A DNA stretch of 58,492 bases from RGEC01 sp964626685 (GTDB lineage: Bacteria > Bacteroidota > Bacteroidia > NS11-12g > UBA955): assembly GCA_964626685.1 (NCBI GenBank), contig CAZVJY010000011.1, forward strand, positions 1 through 58,492, in the 5' to 3' direction. A model generated the notes under the pieces. The model was given only the letters and a program-made list of their open reading frames with translations, was not told the origin of the DNA and did not search any database. This document shows, one piece after another, positions 8,514 to 17,409 of the stretch (positions within the stretch are counted from its first letter, which is position 1; each line of letters starts with the position of its first letter). A program made the translations under genes and the position numbers.

Positions 8514-9657
8514 GGGTAGCTTTTTCCAAATGCGAAACTAATTGATTTACCGTAGATTCCCATTGAAAATCATGCAATACTTTTCGGTAAGAGGCCATTT
8601 GCTTCTCAGCCAGTTCTGTGGCAGAAGTTCTTATGATGGCTTTTATCTTGTCTTTAAGTTCCTTGCTGTCTCCGGGTTTCAGCAGCCAGCCTGTAGTGCT
8701 GTCAATTACTTTTGGCACAGCACCTACCTCGGAGGCTGCAACGCAGAGCCCACGGGCCATAGACTCAATGATGATGGTTGGAAAACCTTCAGATAGGCTT
8801 GGCAGCAGCAATACCTCACATTTTTCCTTGAGGGATTTTAATTCTTCAGCTGTCAGATTTCCGTGATAGCGAATTCTTGGATCTTTCAGGTGAAGCGTTT
8901 CAGGCAAATCCCCTACAATATCAATTTCAAAAGTTTCATTGTCGGTAATCAGCTCCTGCAGGATTTCAAACAAAAGATGGTATCCTTTGCGAAATTCGTT
9001 TCGTGCTACAAAGAGAAATTTTCTTACCAATGCATTTTCTTTTGATTTAGGGGGAGGATTCAGCCAAAAATCATCTACAGCTCCGTATTGCTCAAAAATG
9101 CTTTCTTCTTTTTTCCCCTGCTTCATGAGTATTTCTCTTACTCCTCCACCATAGGAAAAAATAAAATCTGTTAGTCTTATGATGGGAACAGCAGGTATGC
9201 GCATCAGCATTTTATCCAGCATTTCCCTAAAAGCGTAAGCAGGTTGGAACATCTCAAGCCCGTGTAACTGAACAATTACGGGTATTTGAGGCCGGGTCGG
9301 ACGGGCCAGCCAATGCCACAAAGTATAGCCCTTTCCAAAAAGGATATAGGCGGTTGATATTTTATGGGAAAAATAGTTTGTAATCCTACGGGAGTACAAA
9401 TAACTTGCCACCACATAATGTCCCGGAAAACGGGGCAGCTTTGGATACGGAATTACATGAAAACGGATGTTGTCAGGAACCCCATTCTCCCAAAAGCGGG
9501 AAGCAGCCTCTTCGGCAGAGCTTACCCCTTTGTCAGGGATAATCACATCCACTTTGTGTTTGGTGCCGCTGAGGTGCTTAATGATATAGGCAGCGTGCTT
9601 TTGCATGCCTCCCAGCACAAATGGGTAAATTCCGTCAGTTACGAATACAATGTTCAA
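8467..9657 (-). CDS. Glycosyltransferase family 4
   Basis: This 396-residue GT-B enzyme opens with a typical acceptor-domain strand and loop (VFVTDGIYPFVLGGMQKHA, residues 4-22). The donor domain shows VARNEFRKGYHLLFEIL and the late LPSLSEGFPTIIIESMARG segment with its two Glu residues. The start is TTG at 9655-9657; no ATG lies before the first strand. It is the first gene of a two-gene minus-strand unit with the SDR protein, and is divergent from asnB. It presumably extends the same glycan as the other transferases here. Confidence 0.87.
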   Translation of the reverse strand: MNIVFVTDGIYPFVLGGMQKHAAYIIKHLSGTKHKVDVIIPDKGVSSAEEAASRFWENGVPDNIRFHVIPYPKLPRFPGHYVVASYLYSRRITNYFSHKISTAYILFGKGYTLWHWLARPTRPQIPVIVQLHGLEMFQPAYAFREMLDKMLMRIPAVPIIRLTDFIFSYGGGVREILMKQGKKEESIFEQYGAVDDFWLNPPPKSKENALVRKFLFVARNEFRKGYHLLFEILQELITDNETFEIDIVGDLPETLHLKDPRIRYHGNLTAEELKSLKEKCEVLLLPSLSEGFPTIIIESMARGLCVAASEVGAVPKVIDSTTGWLLKPGDSKELKDKIKAIIRTSATELAEKQMASYRKVLHDFQWESTVNQLVSHLEKATHDYRERIDRQQPEKN

Positions 9658-9690
9658 TCAGTACGCAAATTACCGCAATTGGCAAGATAA

Positions 9691-11538
9691 ATGTGTGGCA
9701 TTAACGGTATTTTTGGTTTAAAAGACAGATTTCGGGCAACCGATATGCTGGTGCATATGAACAATGCACTGGTGCACAGGGGGCCGGATGCCACAGGGAT
9801 CTTTACTGAGGAGAATATTGGTCTTGGACACCGCCGTCTTAGTATTATCGATCTTTCTGAAGAAGGCAGGCAACCTATGACTTCAGCCAGCGGTAGATAC
9901 ACCCTTGTGTACAATGGTGAAATTTATAACTACAAGACGCTCAGGGCCACACACAAAAGATATCCCTATCGCACAGAAACAGACACAGAAGTGATTCTTG
10001 CCATGTTGGAAGAACACGGCACACAAACGTTTGCCATGCTGGATGGTATGTTTGCCATTGCTGTCTGGGATCGCGAAAAAAAGCAACTTATACTCGCCCG
10101 GGACCGCATGGGTGTGAAGCCGTTGTATTTCTGCAGGGGTGGTGACATACTGCTTTTCAGCAGCGAAATCAAGGGATTGTTGGCCTCAGGCCATTTCAAA
10201 GCCCGAATTAACCGCCGTGCTTTGGGAAACTATCTTCTGTATCAGACCGTTTACAGCCCGGAGACCATGGTAAACGGTGTACAGATGCTTCCGGCCGGAT
10301 CCTATGCCATTGTTGATGATAAAGGTTTTGGTGTACGCCACTACTGGCGCATGGAGGACTGCCGTGATAAATATACCTTACCTGGCCCGTATGAAAAGGT
10401 TATCAAGCAAACGCGGGAACTCATCTTCAAGGCAGTTGAAAAGCGCCTGATGAGTGATGTGCCACTGGGGGCTTTTCTTTCAGGCGGGATCGACAGTTCA
10501 GCAGTGGTAGCCGCCATGTGCAAGCTTTCCGACAGGCAGGTAAAAACATTTAATGTGTATTTTGATGAGCAGGAATACAGCGAAAAACGGTTTGCTGAGA
10601 TTATTGCCGATAAATACCGAACAGACCATCATCCCATCCTGCTTCGTCCGGATGAGTTTCTGCACGATATTCCCGAAGCACTCAATGCCATGGATCATCC
10701 GGGTATGGATGGCCTGAACACATACATTATTTCTAAATATACCAAGCGTGCAGGCATTACGGTTGCGCTCAGTGGCATAGGCGGTGATGAACTCTTTGGA
10801 GGATATCCTGTTTTTAGCTATTTGCAGCAATTGAAAAAATACCGTTTCATTGGGAAATTGCCCCCGGGCATGCGTAAAAGCGCTGCAATCCTGCCTGCCA
10901 AAATGCTTAAAGGGAGAGCGGCCCACAAACTTGCCATACTGGCCGGACTGCCTTCATGGGAGTGGGCGCATATGTATCCCGTTTTTCGGCAGGCCATGGA
11001 TGTGGAGGAACTTGAACAGGCCGGCGCAGAATACCATCGCTATTTCCAAACCGAAACCGATGATCCTTTCGGTCCGAAAATGGTTTCCGAAATCACGATT
11101 GCGGAGTGCAGCACCTACCTGGAAAACATATTGCTCCGCGATGCCGATCAGATGGGAATGGCCAACAGCCTTGAAATCAGAGAACCTTTCCTCGATAAGG
11201 ACCTTGTGGAATTCATGCTGGCGATGCCCGATGATTTCAAACCCCTTAAACCACCCAAACAACTGCTGATTGATGCCATGGGCGATTTGTTGCCACGTGA
11301 AATCTGGGACAGACCCAAAATGGGTTTCTCCTTTCCCTGGCAAGCCTGGATGGGCCGCGAGCTCAAGCCTTTCTGCACCGAAAAACTGGAACTCCTGAAA
11401 AATATGGAGATATTGAATCCTGCTTATATTGACGGACTCATTGTCGGTCTTGATCATAAGGAAAATACCAACTGGCACAAGGCATGGAGCCTGGCTGTGC
11501 TGGGTCATTGGATTCATAAAAACCAAATCCATGACTGA
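9691..11538 (+). CDS. asnB: Asparagine synthase (glutamine-hydrolysing), AsnB type
   Basis: The 615-residue protein has both domains of class B asparagine synthetases. The N-terminal Ntn glutaminase domain begins MCGINGIFG, with Cys2 as nucleophile after Met removal. The C-terminal ATP-pyrophosphatase domain has the PP motif LSGGIDSSAV (about 264-273) and SGIGGDELFGGYP (about 360-372). The family uses ammonia from glutamine to amidate a carboxylate via an adenylate. Paralogs in polysaccharide loci amidate uronic acids or similar sugar acids rather than making asparagine. Lying between glycosyltransferases and overlapping the next by eight bases, that role is more likely here, though free asparagine synthesis cannot be excluded. 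Confidence 0.92.
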   Translation: MCGINGIFGLKDRFRATDMLVHMNNALVHRGPDATGIFTEENIGLGHRRLSIIDLSEEGRQPMTSASGRYTLVYNGEIYNYKTLRATHKRYPYRTETDTEVILAMLEEHGTQTFAMLDGMFAIAVWDREKKQLILARDRMGVKPLYFCRGGDILLFSSEIKGLLASGHFKARINRRALGNYLLYQTVYSPETMVNGVQMLPAGSYAIVDDKGFGVRHYWRMEDCRDKYTLPGPYEKVIKQTRELIFKAVEKRLMSDVPLGAFLSGGIDSSAVVAAMCKLSDRQVKTFNVYFDEQEYSEKRFAEIIADKYRTDHHPILLRPDEFLHDIPEALNAMDHPGMDGLNTYIISKYTKRAGITVALSGIGGDELFGGYPVFSYLQQLKKYRFIGKLPPGMRKSAAILPAKMLKGRAAHKLAILAGLPSWEWAHMYPVFRQAMDVEELEQAGAEYHRYFQTETDDPFGPKMVSEITIAECSTYLENILLRDADQMGMANSLEIREPFLDKDLVEFMLAMPDDFKPLKPPKQLLIDAMGDLLPREIWDRPKMGFSFPWQAWMGRELKPFCTEKLELLKNMEILNPAYIDGLIVGLDHKENTNWHKAWSLAVLGHWIHKNQIHD

Positions 11539-12691
11539 GAAGCCCGGTGTGGTGATTGTTTGTGATTGGTTTGATCCGGCATTCAGAGCCGGTGGACCGG
11601 TCAGGTCGCTGGTTAATCTGGTAAGTCTTTTTCACATGGATTATGATTTTCGCATTGTTTGCGGAAACCGCGATTACGGCACCGATGAATCCTTGCCCGT
11701 TGAAACCGGAAAATGGCTTGATTGGCAGGGTAAAGCCCGTGTTATGTACCTAAATGCGGCTGAACTAAAGCGTTCTCGCATTTTTGATTTGCTGGATGAG
11801 CAGGTTACGGAAAAAGATGTGCTTTATGTGCAGGGTGTTTTTTCGCTCTATTTCAGTATTTACCCCATTTTGTGGTGGCACCGCTCCAAACAAAGAAAAC
11901 TGGTTGTTGCACCACGCGGTATGCTGCACAGCACCGCCAGAAGTGTAAAGCCGTTCAAAAAGAAAGTCTTCTATACCATAGCCAGAATTTTAGGCTGGTT
12001 CAACAATATTGACTGGCAAAGCACCCAGCCCGATGAAACTGCCGAGATACGATCTGTAATGGGTAAAAAAGCAAGGATTTTTGAAGCTGCCAATATACCT
12101 GCGCCAATTCCCGCGTATGAAACGGCTCAGAAGCAGGGAGATGCACTCAAAATCATCTCTGTGGGCCGTATTTCAGCCGAAAAAGATCCTTTGATGCTGA
12201 TTAAAGCTTTGGGTAAGATATCGGTGCCGGTGCAGGCAACCTTCATCGGCGATTATGCAGATGATACGTACTTTAATGCCTTTTCTTCCGCAATAAGTCA
12301 ATTACCCGAAACAGTTGCTGTAAAACATATCCCGTCGGTACCGCACGGAAATATGACGGAACAGTATAAGCAGTATGATGTGTTTGTTTCCTGCAGCAAA
12401 GGAGAAAACTTTGGCCACGCCATTGCAGAAGCACTTGCCTGTGGTTTGCCCTGCTTTATTGGTGAGAATACCCCGTGGAAAGGGCTTCACAGCAAAAATG
12501 CCGGTGCGGAACTTGCCCTTGAATGCGATGTGTTTGCGGCCGCGTTGGAATCGTACTGTAAATTGTCAACTGAGGAAAAATCGGAAATGTCGCGTGCGGC
12601 CCACAACTTTGCAGTACAAACATTTCAGCCGGAAATGTACCGAAAACAATATGATGTCTTGTTTCATATGGAGGATTTAGATGATGAATAA
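11531..12691 (+). CDS. Glycosyltransferase family 4
   Basis: The 386-residue protein starts at ATG 11531, eight bases inside the end of asnB. An upstream in-frame start at 11429 would add 34 residues that only translate asnB sequence, so it was rejected. Acceptor-domain features are CDWFDPAFRAGGPVRSLVNL (about 10-29) and the APRGMLH loop. The donor domain has SVGRISAEKDPLMLIKAL and the late SKGENFGHAIAEALACGLP segment with its two Glu residues. The end overlaps purK by eleven bases. It is the last glycosyltransferase of the locus. Confidence 0.87.
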   Translation: MTEKPGVVIVCDWFDPAFRAGGPVRSLVNLVSLFHMDYDFRIVCGNRDYGTDESLPVETGKWLDWQGKARVMYLNAAELKRSRIFDLLDEQVTEKDVLYVQGVFSLYFSIYPILWWHRSKQRKLVVAPRGMLHSTARSVKPFKKKVFYTIARILGWFNNIDWQSTQPDETAEIRSVMGKKARIFEAANIPAPIPAYETAQKQGDALKIISVGRISAEKDPLMLIKALGKISVPVQATFIGDYADDTYFNAFSSAISQLPETVAVKHIPSVPHGNMTEQYKQYDVFVSCSKGENFGHAIAEALACGLPCFIGENTPWKGLHSKNAGAELALECDVFAAALESYCKLSTEEKSEMSRAAHNFAVQTFQPEMYRKQYDVLFHMEDLDDE

Positions 12692-13841
12692 CGCAACATT
12701 GCCTGCTAACCTCAGAATAGGGGTTATTGGAGGCGGACAGCTGGGTAAAATGCTGATCGAAGCATCGCGCCCCTGGAATGTGAAATACACCGTTCTTGAA
12801 AATGATATGCATTGTCCGGCATCTGCCGTGGCTGACAAGGTTTTGCAGGGTAGCCTCAAAGATGCCGAAGCCATCTCTAAACTGGCACAGGAAAGCGATG
12901 TGCTGACGTTTGAAATTGAGCATATCAACAGCGATGCACTGCTGGAACTGGAACAATCCGGTAAAACGGTAATTCCCAATGCGCGTGCCTTGAAAACCAT
13001 ACAGGATAAAGGCGTGCAAAAGCAGTTCTACCGGGATCATGCGATTCCTACGGCAGACTTTGTAATTTGTGACAATCCTGCAGAACTGAAAACAATTTCA
13101 AATTCCTTCACCGGTGATAAAGTGGTCATAAAGCAGCGCACCGGTGGCTATGACGGCAAGGGGGTGGATATTGTTTCAAAATCAGCCATTCAAACCGGCA
13201 GCTACCAATCGCCCGGACCCTGTGTGGTGGAACACTTCCACCCAGAGATTACAGAATATTCCGTAATTGTTGCGGCTGATCGCTTTGGCAACGTGGCAAC
13301 CTATCCGCTGATTGAAATGTACTTCAATCCACAGAGCAATCTGGTGGAATTTCTATTTTCACCTGCGGAAACCACTGCAGACCTCGAAGCGGAATGCCGT
13401 GAGACAGCCATGCGCGCCGTGCAGGCATTGCAATCGCCGGGTTTGTTTGCCGTAGAATTGTTTGTTACCCAAAATGCGGAAGTACTTGTGAATGAAATTG
13501 CACCTCGGCCCCACAACAGTGGCCACCACACCATAGAAGGGAGCTACACAAGCCAGTTTGAGCAGCTAAACAGAATTTTGCTGGGTTTGCCGTTGGGCAA
13601 TACAGAAATGATACAGCCTGCCGCGATGATTAACCTGGTGGGTGCTGAAGGGCAGAATGGACCTTACCGTCTTAAATTTACCAGCGAACTGCTTTCAGAG
13701 TCGGGTATATACATACATCTTTACAACAAGGCAGAAATTCGCCCGCACCGAAAAATGGGCCATATAACCGTGTTGGCAGAAACGCTGCAAGAATTGCTGG
13801 AAAAGGCAGGAAAAGTGAGAGAGCTGGCAGTGTTTGAATAA
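12681..13841 (+). CDS. purK: 5-(carboxyamino)imidazole ribonucleotide synthase
   Basis: PurK carboxylates AIR to N5-CAIR with ATP and bicarbonate in purine synthesis. The 386-residue product has the N-terminal IGVIGGGQLGKMLIEA strand-loop (about 12-27), the ATP-grasp lysine region VVIKQRTGGYDGKG (about 147-160) and the conserved NEIAPRPHNSGHHTIEG near residues 272-288. Length is normal. Two adjacent ATGs (12681, 12684) both overlap the upstream glycosyltransferase. purE is not adjacent. The gene appears to be transcribed, at least partly, through the polysaccharide operon. It ends one base before frr, which runs towards it. Confidence 0.95.
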   Translation: MMNNATLPANLRIGVIGGGQLGKMLIEASRPWNVKYTVLENDMHCPASAVADKVLQGSLKDAEAISKLAQESDVLTFEIEHINSDALLELEQSGKTVIPNARALKTIQDKGVQKQFYRDHAIPTADFVICDNPAELKTISNSFTGDKVVIKQRTGGYDGKGVDIVSKSAIQTGSYQSPGPCVVEHFHPEITEYSVIVAADRFGNVATYPLIEMYFNPQSNLVEFLFSPAETTADLEAECRETAMRAVQALQSPGLFAVELFVTQNAEVLVNEIAPRPHNSGHHTIEGSYTSQFEQLNRILLGLPLGNTEMIQPAAMINLVGAEGQNGPYRLKFTSELLSESGIYIHLYNKAEIRPHRKMGHITVLAETLQELLEKAGKVRELAVFE

Positions 13842-13842
13842 A

Positions 13843-14403
13843 TCAAACGGTCATAATTTCTTTTTCTTTGGCAGCCAAAACATCCTCGGTTTTCTTGATG
13901 AAGTTGTCTATTGCTTTCTGAATTTCTTCTTCCGCGCCGCGGGCTTCATCCTCACTGAGGCCATCCTTTTGCATGGATTTCACTTTCTCCATGAAATCCT
14001 TGCGGATGTTGCGAATACCTACTTTGCTGTTTTCCGCTTCCGCCTTGGCCATTTTTACCAGGTCTTTGCGGCGTTCTTCGGTCAGTGCAGGCACATTGAT
14101 ACGGATCATTTCACCGTCGTTTTGTGGTGCAAAACCCAAGTTGCTGTTGATAATGGCTGTTTCTATGGGGCGAATCAGCGATTTATCCCAGGGCTGGATG
14201 GCCAGGGTTCTCGCATCGGGTGTTCCCACATTCGCCACCTGAGACAGCGGTGTAGGTGCTCCGTAGTATTCTACCATAACTCCATCCAGCATGTTGGGGC
14301 TTGCTTTTCCGGCACGGATGCGGGAAAATTCGTGATGGGTATGGGAAAGATTCTTTTCCAGTTGGTCTTTCAACTGTGTCAGCATTTCATTTACGGTTGC
14401 CAT
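13843..14403 (-). CDS. frr: Ribosome recycling factor
   Basis: The 186-residue protein is a full-length ribosome recycling factor, which with EF-G splits post-termination ribosomes. The conserved first helix and the signature FSRIRAGKASPNMLDGVMVEYYG (shown in part at about residues 27-50) are intact, as is the C-terminal long-helix bundle segment RKDLVKMAKAEAENSKVGIRN. ATG at 14401-14403 is supported by a TAnnTTTG element 15 bases upstream. It converges with purK with a one-base gap. pyrH, a frequent neighbour, is not adjacent in this window. Confidence 0.97.
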   Translation of the reverse strand: MATVNEMLTQLKDQLEKNLSHTHHEFSRIRAGKASPNMLDGVMVEYYGAPTPLSQVANVGTPDARTLAIQPWDKSLIRPIETAIINSNLGFAPQNDGEMIRINVPALTEERRKDLVKMAKAEAENSKVGIRNIRKDFMEKVKSMQKDGLSEDEARGAEEEIQKAIDNFIKKTEDVLAAKEKEIMTV

Positions 14404-14418
14404 AACAATTTATCATGG

Positions 14419-14426
14419 CAAAAATA
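14419..14426 (-). promoter_or_regulatory. Promoter -7 element of frr
   Basis: On the minus strand TATTTTTG matches the Bacteroidota -7 consensus TAnnTTTG. It ends 15 bases before the frr ATG, implying a leader of only about ten bases. I could not place a clear TTTG at the -33 distance. Confidence 0.55.
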
Positions 14427-14476
14427 ATACATATGCGTCGTGTTGCCGCACATACAGGCTGTTTGGCATGATTTTC

Positions 14477-14508
14477 TTTGACAATGCCGTGTTTAAGTGG
14501 TAACTTTG
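14477..14508 (+). promoter_or_regulatory. Bacteroidota-type promoter of tatA-gatA
   Basis: TTTG at 14477-14480 and TAACTTTG at 14501-14508 are separated by 20 bases, a full match to the Bacteroidota consensus TTTG-N17-23-TAnnTTTG. Transcription should start near 14512-14514, leaving about a ten-base leader before ATG 14524. This argues against the in-frame GTG at 14497, which lies upstream of the predicted start site. Confidence 0.75.
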
Positions 14509-14523
14509 AACAAAATTTCAAAC

Positions 14524-14736
14524 ATGAATACAATACTTCTTTTGGGTATGGGAACACAAGAAATCATCTTGGTGCTGGTGATTGTGTTGTTGCTGTTTGG
14601 GGGCAAAAAAATTCCGGAACTCATGCGTGGTCTCGGCCGCGGTGTGCGTGAGTTCAATGATGCCAAAAACAACGTGTCCAGCGAGATTCGCAAGGGCATG
14701 GAAGAAGACCCCAACAAGAGCAAGACAGAGGCTTGA
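14524..14736 (+). CDS. tatA: Sec-independent translocase subunit TatA/TatB-type
   Basis: This 70-residue protein has the TatA layout: a short N-terminal segment, one hydrophobic membrane helix (about residues 11-25), the FGGKKIPELMRGLGRGVREF hinge and amphipathic helix (about 25-44), then a charged tail. TatA oligomers form the pore for folded Tat substrates. The promoter position supports ATG 14524 over GTG 14497. The stop overlaps the TTG start of gatA (TTGA). No tatC or tatB is present in the window. Confidence 0.93.
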   Translation: MNTILLLGMGTQEIILVLVIVLLLFGGKKIPELMRGLGRGVREFNDAKNNVSSEIRKGMEEDPNKSKTEA

Positions 14737-16157
14737 GCACGTACCGGAGAATTGCTGACATTCAGGCCGGAATCCGGTCAGGAGAAACCAGTTGTGTTCA
14801 GCTGGTAAATGAATATATTGCCCGAATTGAGGAGCAGAAGCATCTGAATGCTTTTTTGGAAGTCTGGGCCGATGAGGCTCTGGAACAAGCCGAACGGGTA
14901 GACCAAAAATTTAAATCCGGCAATCCAGGACGTTTGGCCGGTGCTGTTATCGGAATCAAAGATAACCTGGCCTACAAAGGCCACAAGGTTTCTGCCGCAA
15001 GTAAAATTCTGGAGGGTTTTGAAAGTCTCTACACAGCCACTGCTGTGCAGCGTTTGCTGGATGAAGATGCCATCATACTAGGTCGCACCAACTGCGATGA
15101 ATTTGCCATGGGTGCTTCTAATGAGAACTCCGCTTTTGGTCCGGTGCGCAATGCGGCTGATCCCGAGCGGGTTCCGGGAGGAAGTAGCGGTGGAAGCGCC
15201 GTCGCCGTGCAGGCCAATTTGGTGCATGCCACGCTGGGGAGTGATACCGGTGGCTCTATCCGTCAGCCTGCCGCCTTTTGCGGTCTGTTTGGCATCAAGC
15301 CAACCTATGGTCTCATCAGCCGCTGGGGATTGCTTGCCTATGCCAGCAGTTTCGATCAGATAGGTCCGCTTACCCACAGCCTGGAAGACAATATGCTGCT
15401 CACAGAAATCATGGCAGGACCCGATGAACATGATGCCACGGTTTCCGACAGACCGGCACCCAGTTACCAGCTTGATACGGCCCACAAAAAGTACACGTTT
15501 GCCGTTATGAGGCAGGCCGTTGAGCACCCGGGTCTCGATACTGATGTAAAACGGGAAACGGAATCCCTAATTGCATCCCTGCAGGCACAGGGCCATCAAA
15601 TTACCTACTTTGATTTTGAGTATCTGGATTACCTGGTACCCACCTATTATCTGCTCACCACAGCAGAGGCCAGCAGTAACCTAAGCCGCTACAGTGGTTT
15701 GCTATACGGGCATCGCAGCCCACACGCCACCGATCTCGAATCAACATTTACACTCAGCCGAACGGAAGGATTTGGCGAAGAAGTAAAACGGCGTATCATG
15801 CTGGGAACATTTGTGCTTAGCAGTGATTATTATGATGCCTATTACAGCAAAGCCCAGAAAGTAAGGCGGCTGATTCAGGATAAAACCCGTGAGGTGCTTG
15901 CTTCCGCGGATGCCATTCTGATTCCCACAACAAGTACGCCTGCATTCAAGCTGGGCGAGAAATCCAAAAATCCCATAGCCATGTACCTGGCCGATTTATT
16001 CACCGTTCAGGCCAATATTGCGGGCAATTGCGCCATCAGTTTACCCACAGCAACTACCGGCGCAGGCTTACCCATAGGCATGCAGCTGATGTGTGGCGAA
16101 TTTGAGGAACAGAAATTGTATCAAATATCTGCTGAAGTACTGCGCGTGTGTCAATAA
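14733..16157 (+). CDS. gatA: Aspartyl/glutamyl-tRNA(Asn/Gln) amidotransferase subunit A
   Basis: The 474-residue protein is GatA, the amidase-signature subunit that supplies ammonia to convert misacylated Glu-tRNA(Gln) or Asp-tRNA(Asn). The Ser-cisSer-Lys triad is readable: Lys in IGIKDNLAYKG (about 73-83) and the Gly/Ser-rich PGGSSGGSAVAVQ plus GSDTGGSIRQPA (about 148-176). The amidase-signature length and order are normal. The start is TTG at 14733, overlapping the tatA stop, and the N-terminus matches the usual GatA start. The next gene begins on the last base of its stop. gatB and gatC are not in this window. Confidence 0.95.
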   Translation: MSTYRRIADIQAGIRSGETSCVQLVNEYIARIEEQKHLNAFLEVWADEALEQAERVDQKFKSGNPGRLAGAVIGIKDNLAYKGHKVSAASKILEGFESLYTATAVQRLLDEDAIILGRTNCDEFAMGASNENSAFGPVRNAADPERVPGGSSGGSAVAVQANLVHATLGSDTGGSIRQPAAFCGLFGIKPTYGLISRWGLLAYASSFDQIGPLTHSLEDNMLLTEIMAGPDEHDATVSDRPAPSYQLDTAHKKYTFAVMRQAVEHPGLDTDVKRETESLIASLQAQGHQITYFDFEYLDYLVPTYYLLTTAEASSNLSRYSGLLYGHRSPHATDLESTFTLSRTEGFGEEVKRRIMLGTFVLSSDYYDAYYSKAQKVRRLIQDKTREVLASADAILIPTTSTPAFKLGEKSKNPIAMYLADLFTVQANIAGNCAISLPTATTGAGLPIGMQLMCGEFEEQKLYQISAEVLRVCQ

Positions 16158-17404
16158 TGAAGTCTTTTTTACTATCTCTGGTTGCTTTTTTTGCTTTCAA
16201 TGGCCGCACATCTGCCAATATTTGGGAGAACAGAATCCGCGCGTTTGAACAGGTTGGTTTGCCGCATTTTTACAATGCAGCGGTGCAGTTAAAAATAGAC
16301 TCCCTGCTGGCGAATGATAACCGCAGAACATCGCTGATGGTAGCCAAACAATCGGCATTTCAGCCATACATAGACCACGCAAGGCAGGTTTATGGAATGC
16401 CCTGGTTCATTCGTTTTCTGCCTGCAGCAAACACCTCCCTGAATCCTCGCTTCACCGATCCGGACGGCAGTACCGGTATCTGGCCGCTCAATTTCAGCAT
16501 GGGTAAAAAATACGGTTTGAAACAAACCGCTATTTTGGATGAAAGACGTTCCATTGCTGCATCTTCCGGAGCCGCATGTCATTACCTAAAGGATTTACAA
16601 GGCATCTACCGCGACTGGATGAAAACGATAGTAGCCTTTCGTATCGGTGCAGTTCGGCTCAATCAGGCAATCAGACAGGCCGGTAACAGCCTCAAATTTG
16701 AAGATATTTACAAACATCTTAGCCCGGCAGAACAACAGCATATCGTGAACTTTTATGCCACTGTAGTGGTCATGTATCATTTTGAAGAAACCGGACTTAA
16801 AAAAGAGAATTATTCGGTTATCAAATCCGACACGGCCACCGCAAATTGTCTGCTTCCCATTTCTTTTTTTGAAGATAAAACAGGCATCACATTAGCGGAA
16901 ATTCAGCAATTGAATCCTGAGTTCAAGTCTTCCGTAATTCCCTGGTTTGGAGATCCTGCAACTTTCCATATCCCTGCCACCAAGCGGTCTTCCTATTTGA
17001 AAGTGCGCGACAGTCTATGCATCATGCTGTTGCAAAAACACACCCCCCCTGTGGTGTATGACACTATCATTACCGTAAGGGACAGCGTTACATATGTGGA
17101 ATTAAAGCCGCGCGGAGAAAGAGGAATAGAGCCTGCCACAAACGTGACGGAAGTTCCGGCAACTGCCCCCCCGGCAAAAGTATGGGTTGTTTATAAAGTA
17201 AAACCGGGAGACGGCTTTTATACCCTTTCGGATGTATTTGACTGCACCATCACAGAAATGAAATCATGGAATGGAATCAGAGGTAATGTCATCCGCGCAG
17301 GCAGTGTGCTTCGCTTTTATGTTCCGTATCCAAAGAAAAAATATTACGAGCAAATAAACCGGATGAGTGCGGTTGAAAAACGGAATATTGCCAATAAAGA
17401 CTAA
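16157..17404 (+). CDS. Secreted MltD-like SLT-fold protein with C-terminal LysM, catalytic Glu missing
   Basis: The 415-residue protein has a signal peptide (MKSFLLSLVAFFAFNGRTSA) and an SLT/MltD-like domain (about 60-200): FLPAANTSLNP at 87-97, GSTGIWPLNFSMGKKYGL at 104-121 and DERRSIAASSGAACHYLKDL at 128-147 align with the MltD motifs. The catalytic Glu of the family (LxxxESxxNP) is Asn at residue 92, so lytic transglycosylase activity is doubtful. A second region with LxPISFFEDKTGITLAEIQQLNP looks like a degenerate LysM; a clearer LysM (YKVKPGDGFYTLSDVF) lies near the end. It may bind peptidoglycan as a scaffold. ATG 16157 overlaps the gatA stop by one base. Confidence 0.8.
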   Translation: MKSFLLSLVAFFAFNGRTSANIWENRIRAFEQVGLPHFYNAAVQLKIDSLLANDNRRTSLMVAKQSAFQPYIDHARQVYGMPWFIRFLPAANTSLNPRFTDPDGSTGIWPLNFSMGKKYGLKQTAILDERRSIAASSGAACHYLKDLQGIYRDWMKTIVAFRIGAVRLNQAIRQAGNSLKFEDIYKHLSPAEQQHIVNFYATVVVMYHFEETGLKKENYSVIKSDTATANCLLPISFFEDKTGITLAEIQQLNPEFKSSVIPWFGDPATFHIPATKRSSYLKVRDSLCIMLLQKHTPPVVYDTIITVRDSVTYVELKPRGERGIEPATNVTEVPATAPPAKVWVVYKVKPGDGFYTLSDVFDCTITEMKSWNGIRGNVIRAGSVLRFYVPYPKKKYYEQINRMSAVEKRNIANKD

Positions 17405-17409
17405 ATTCC

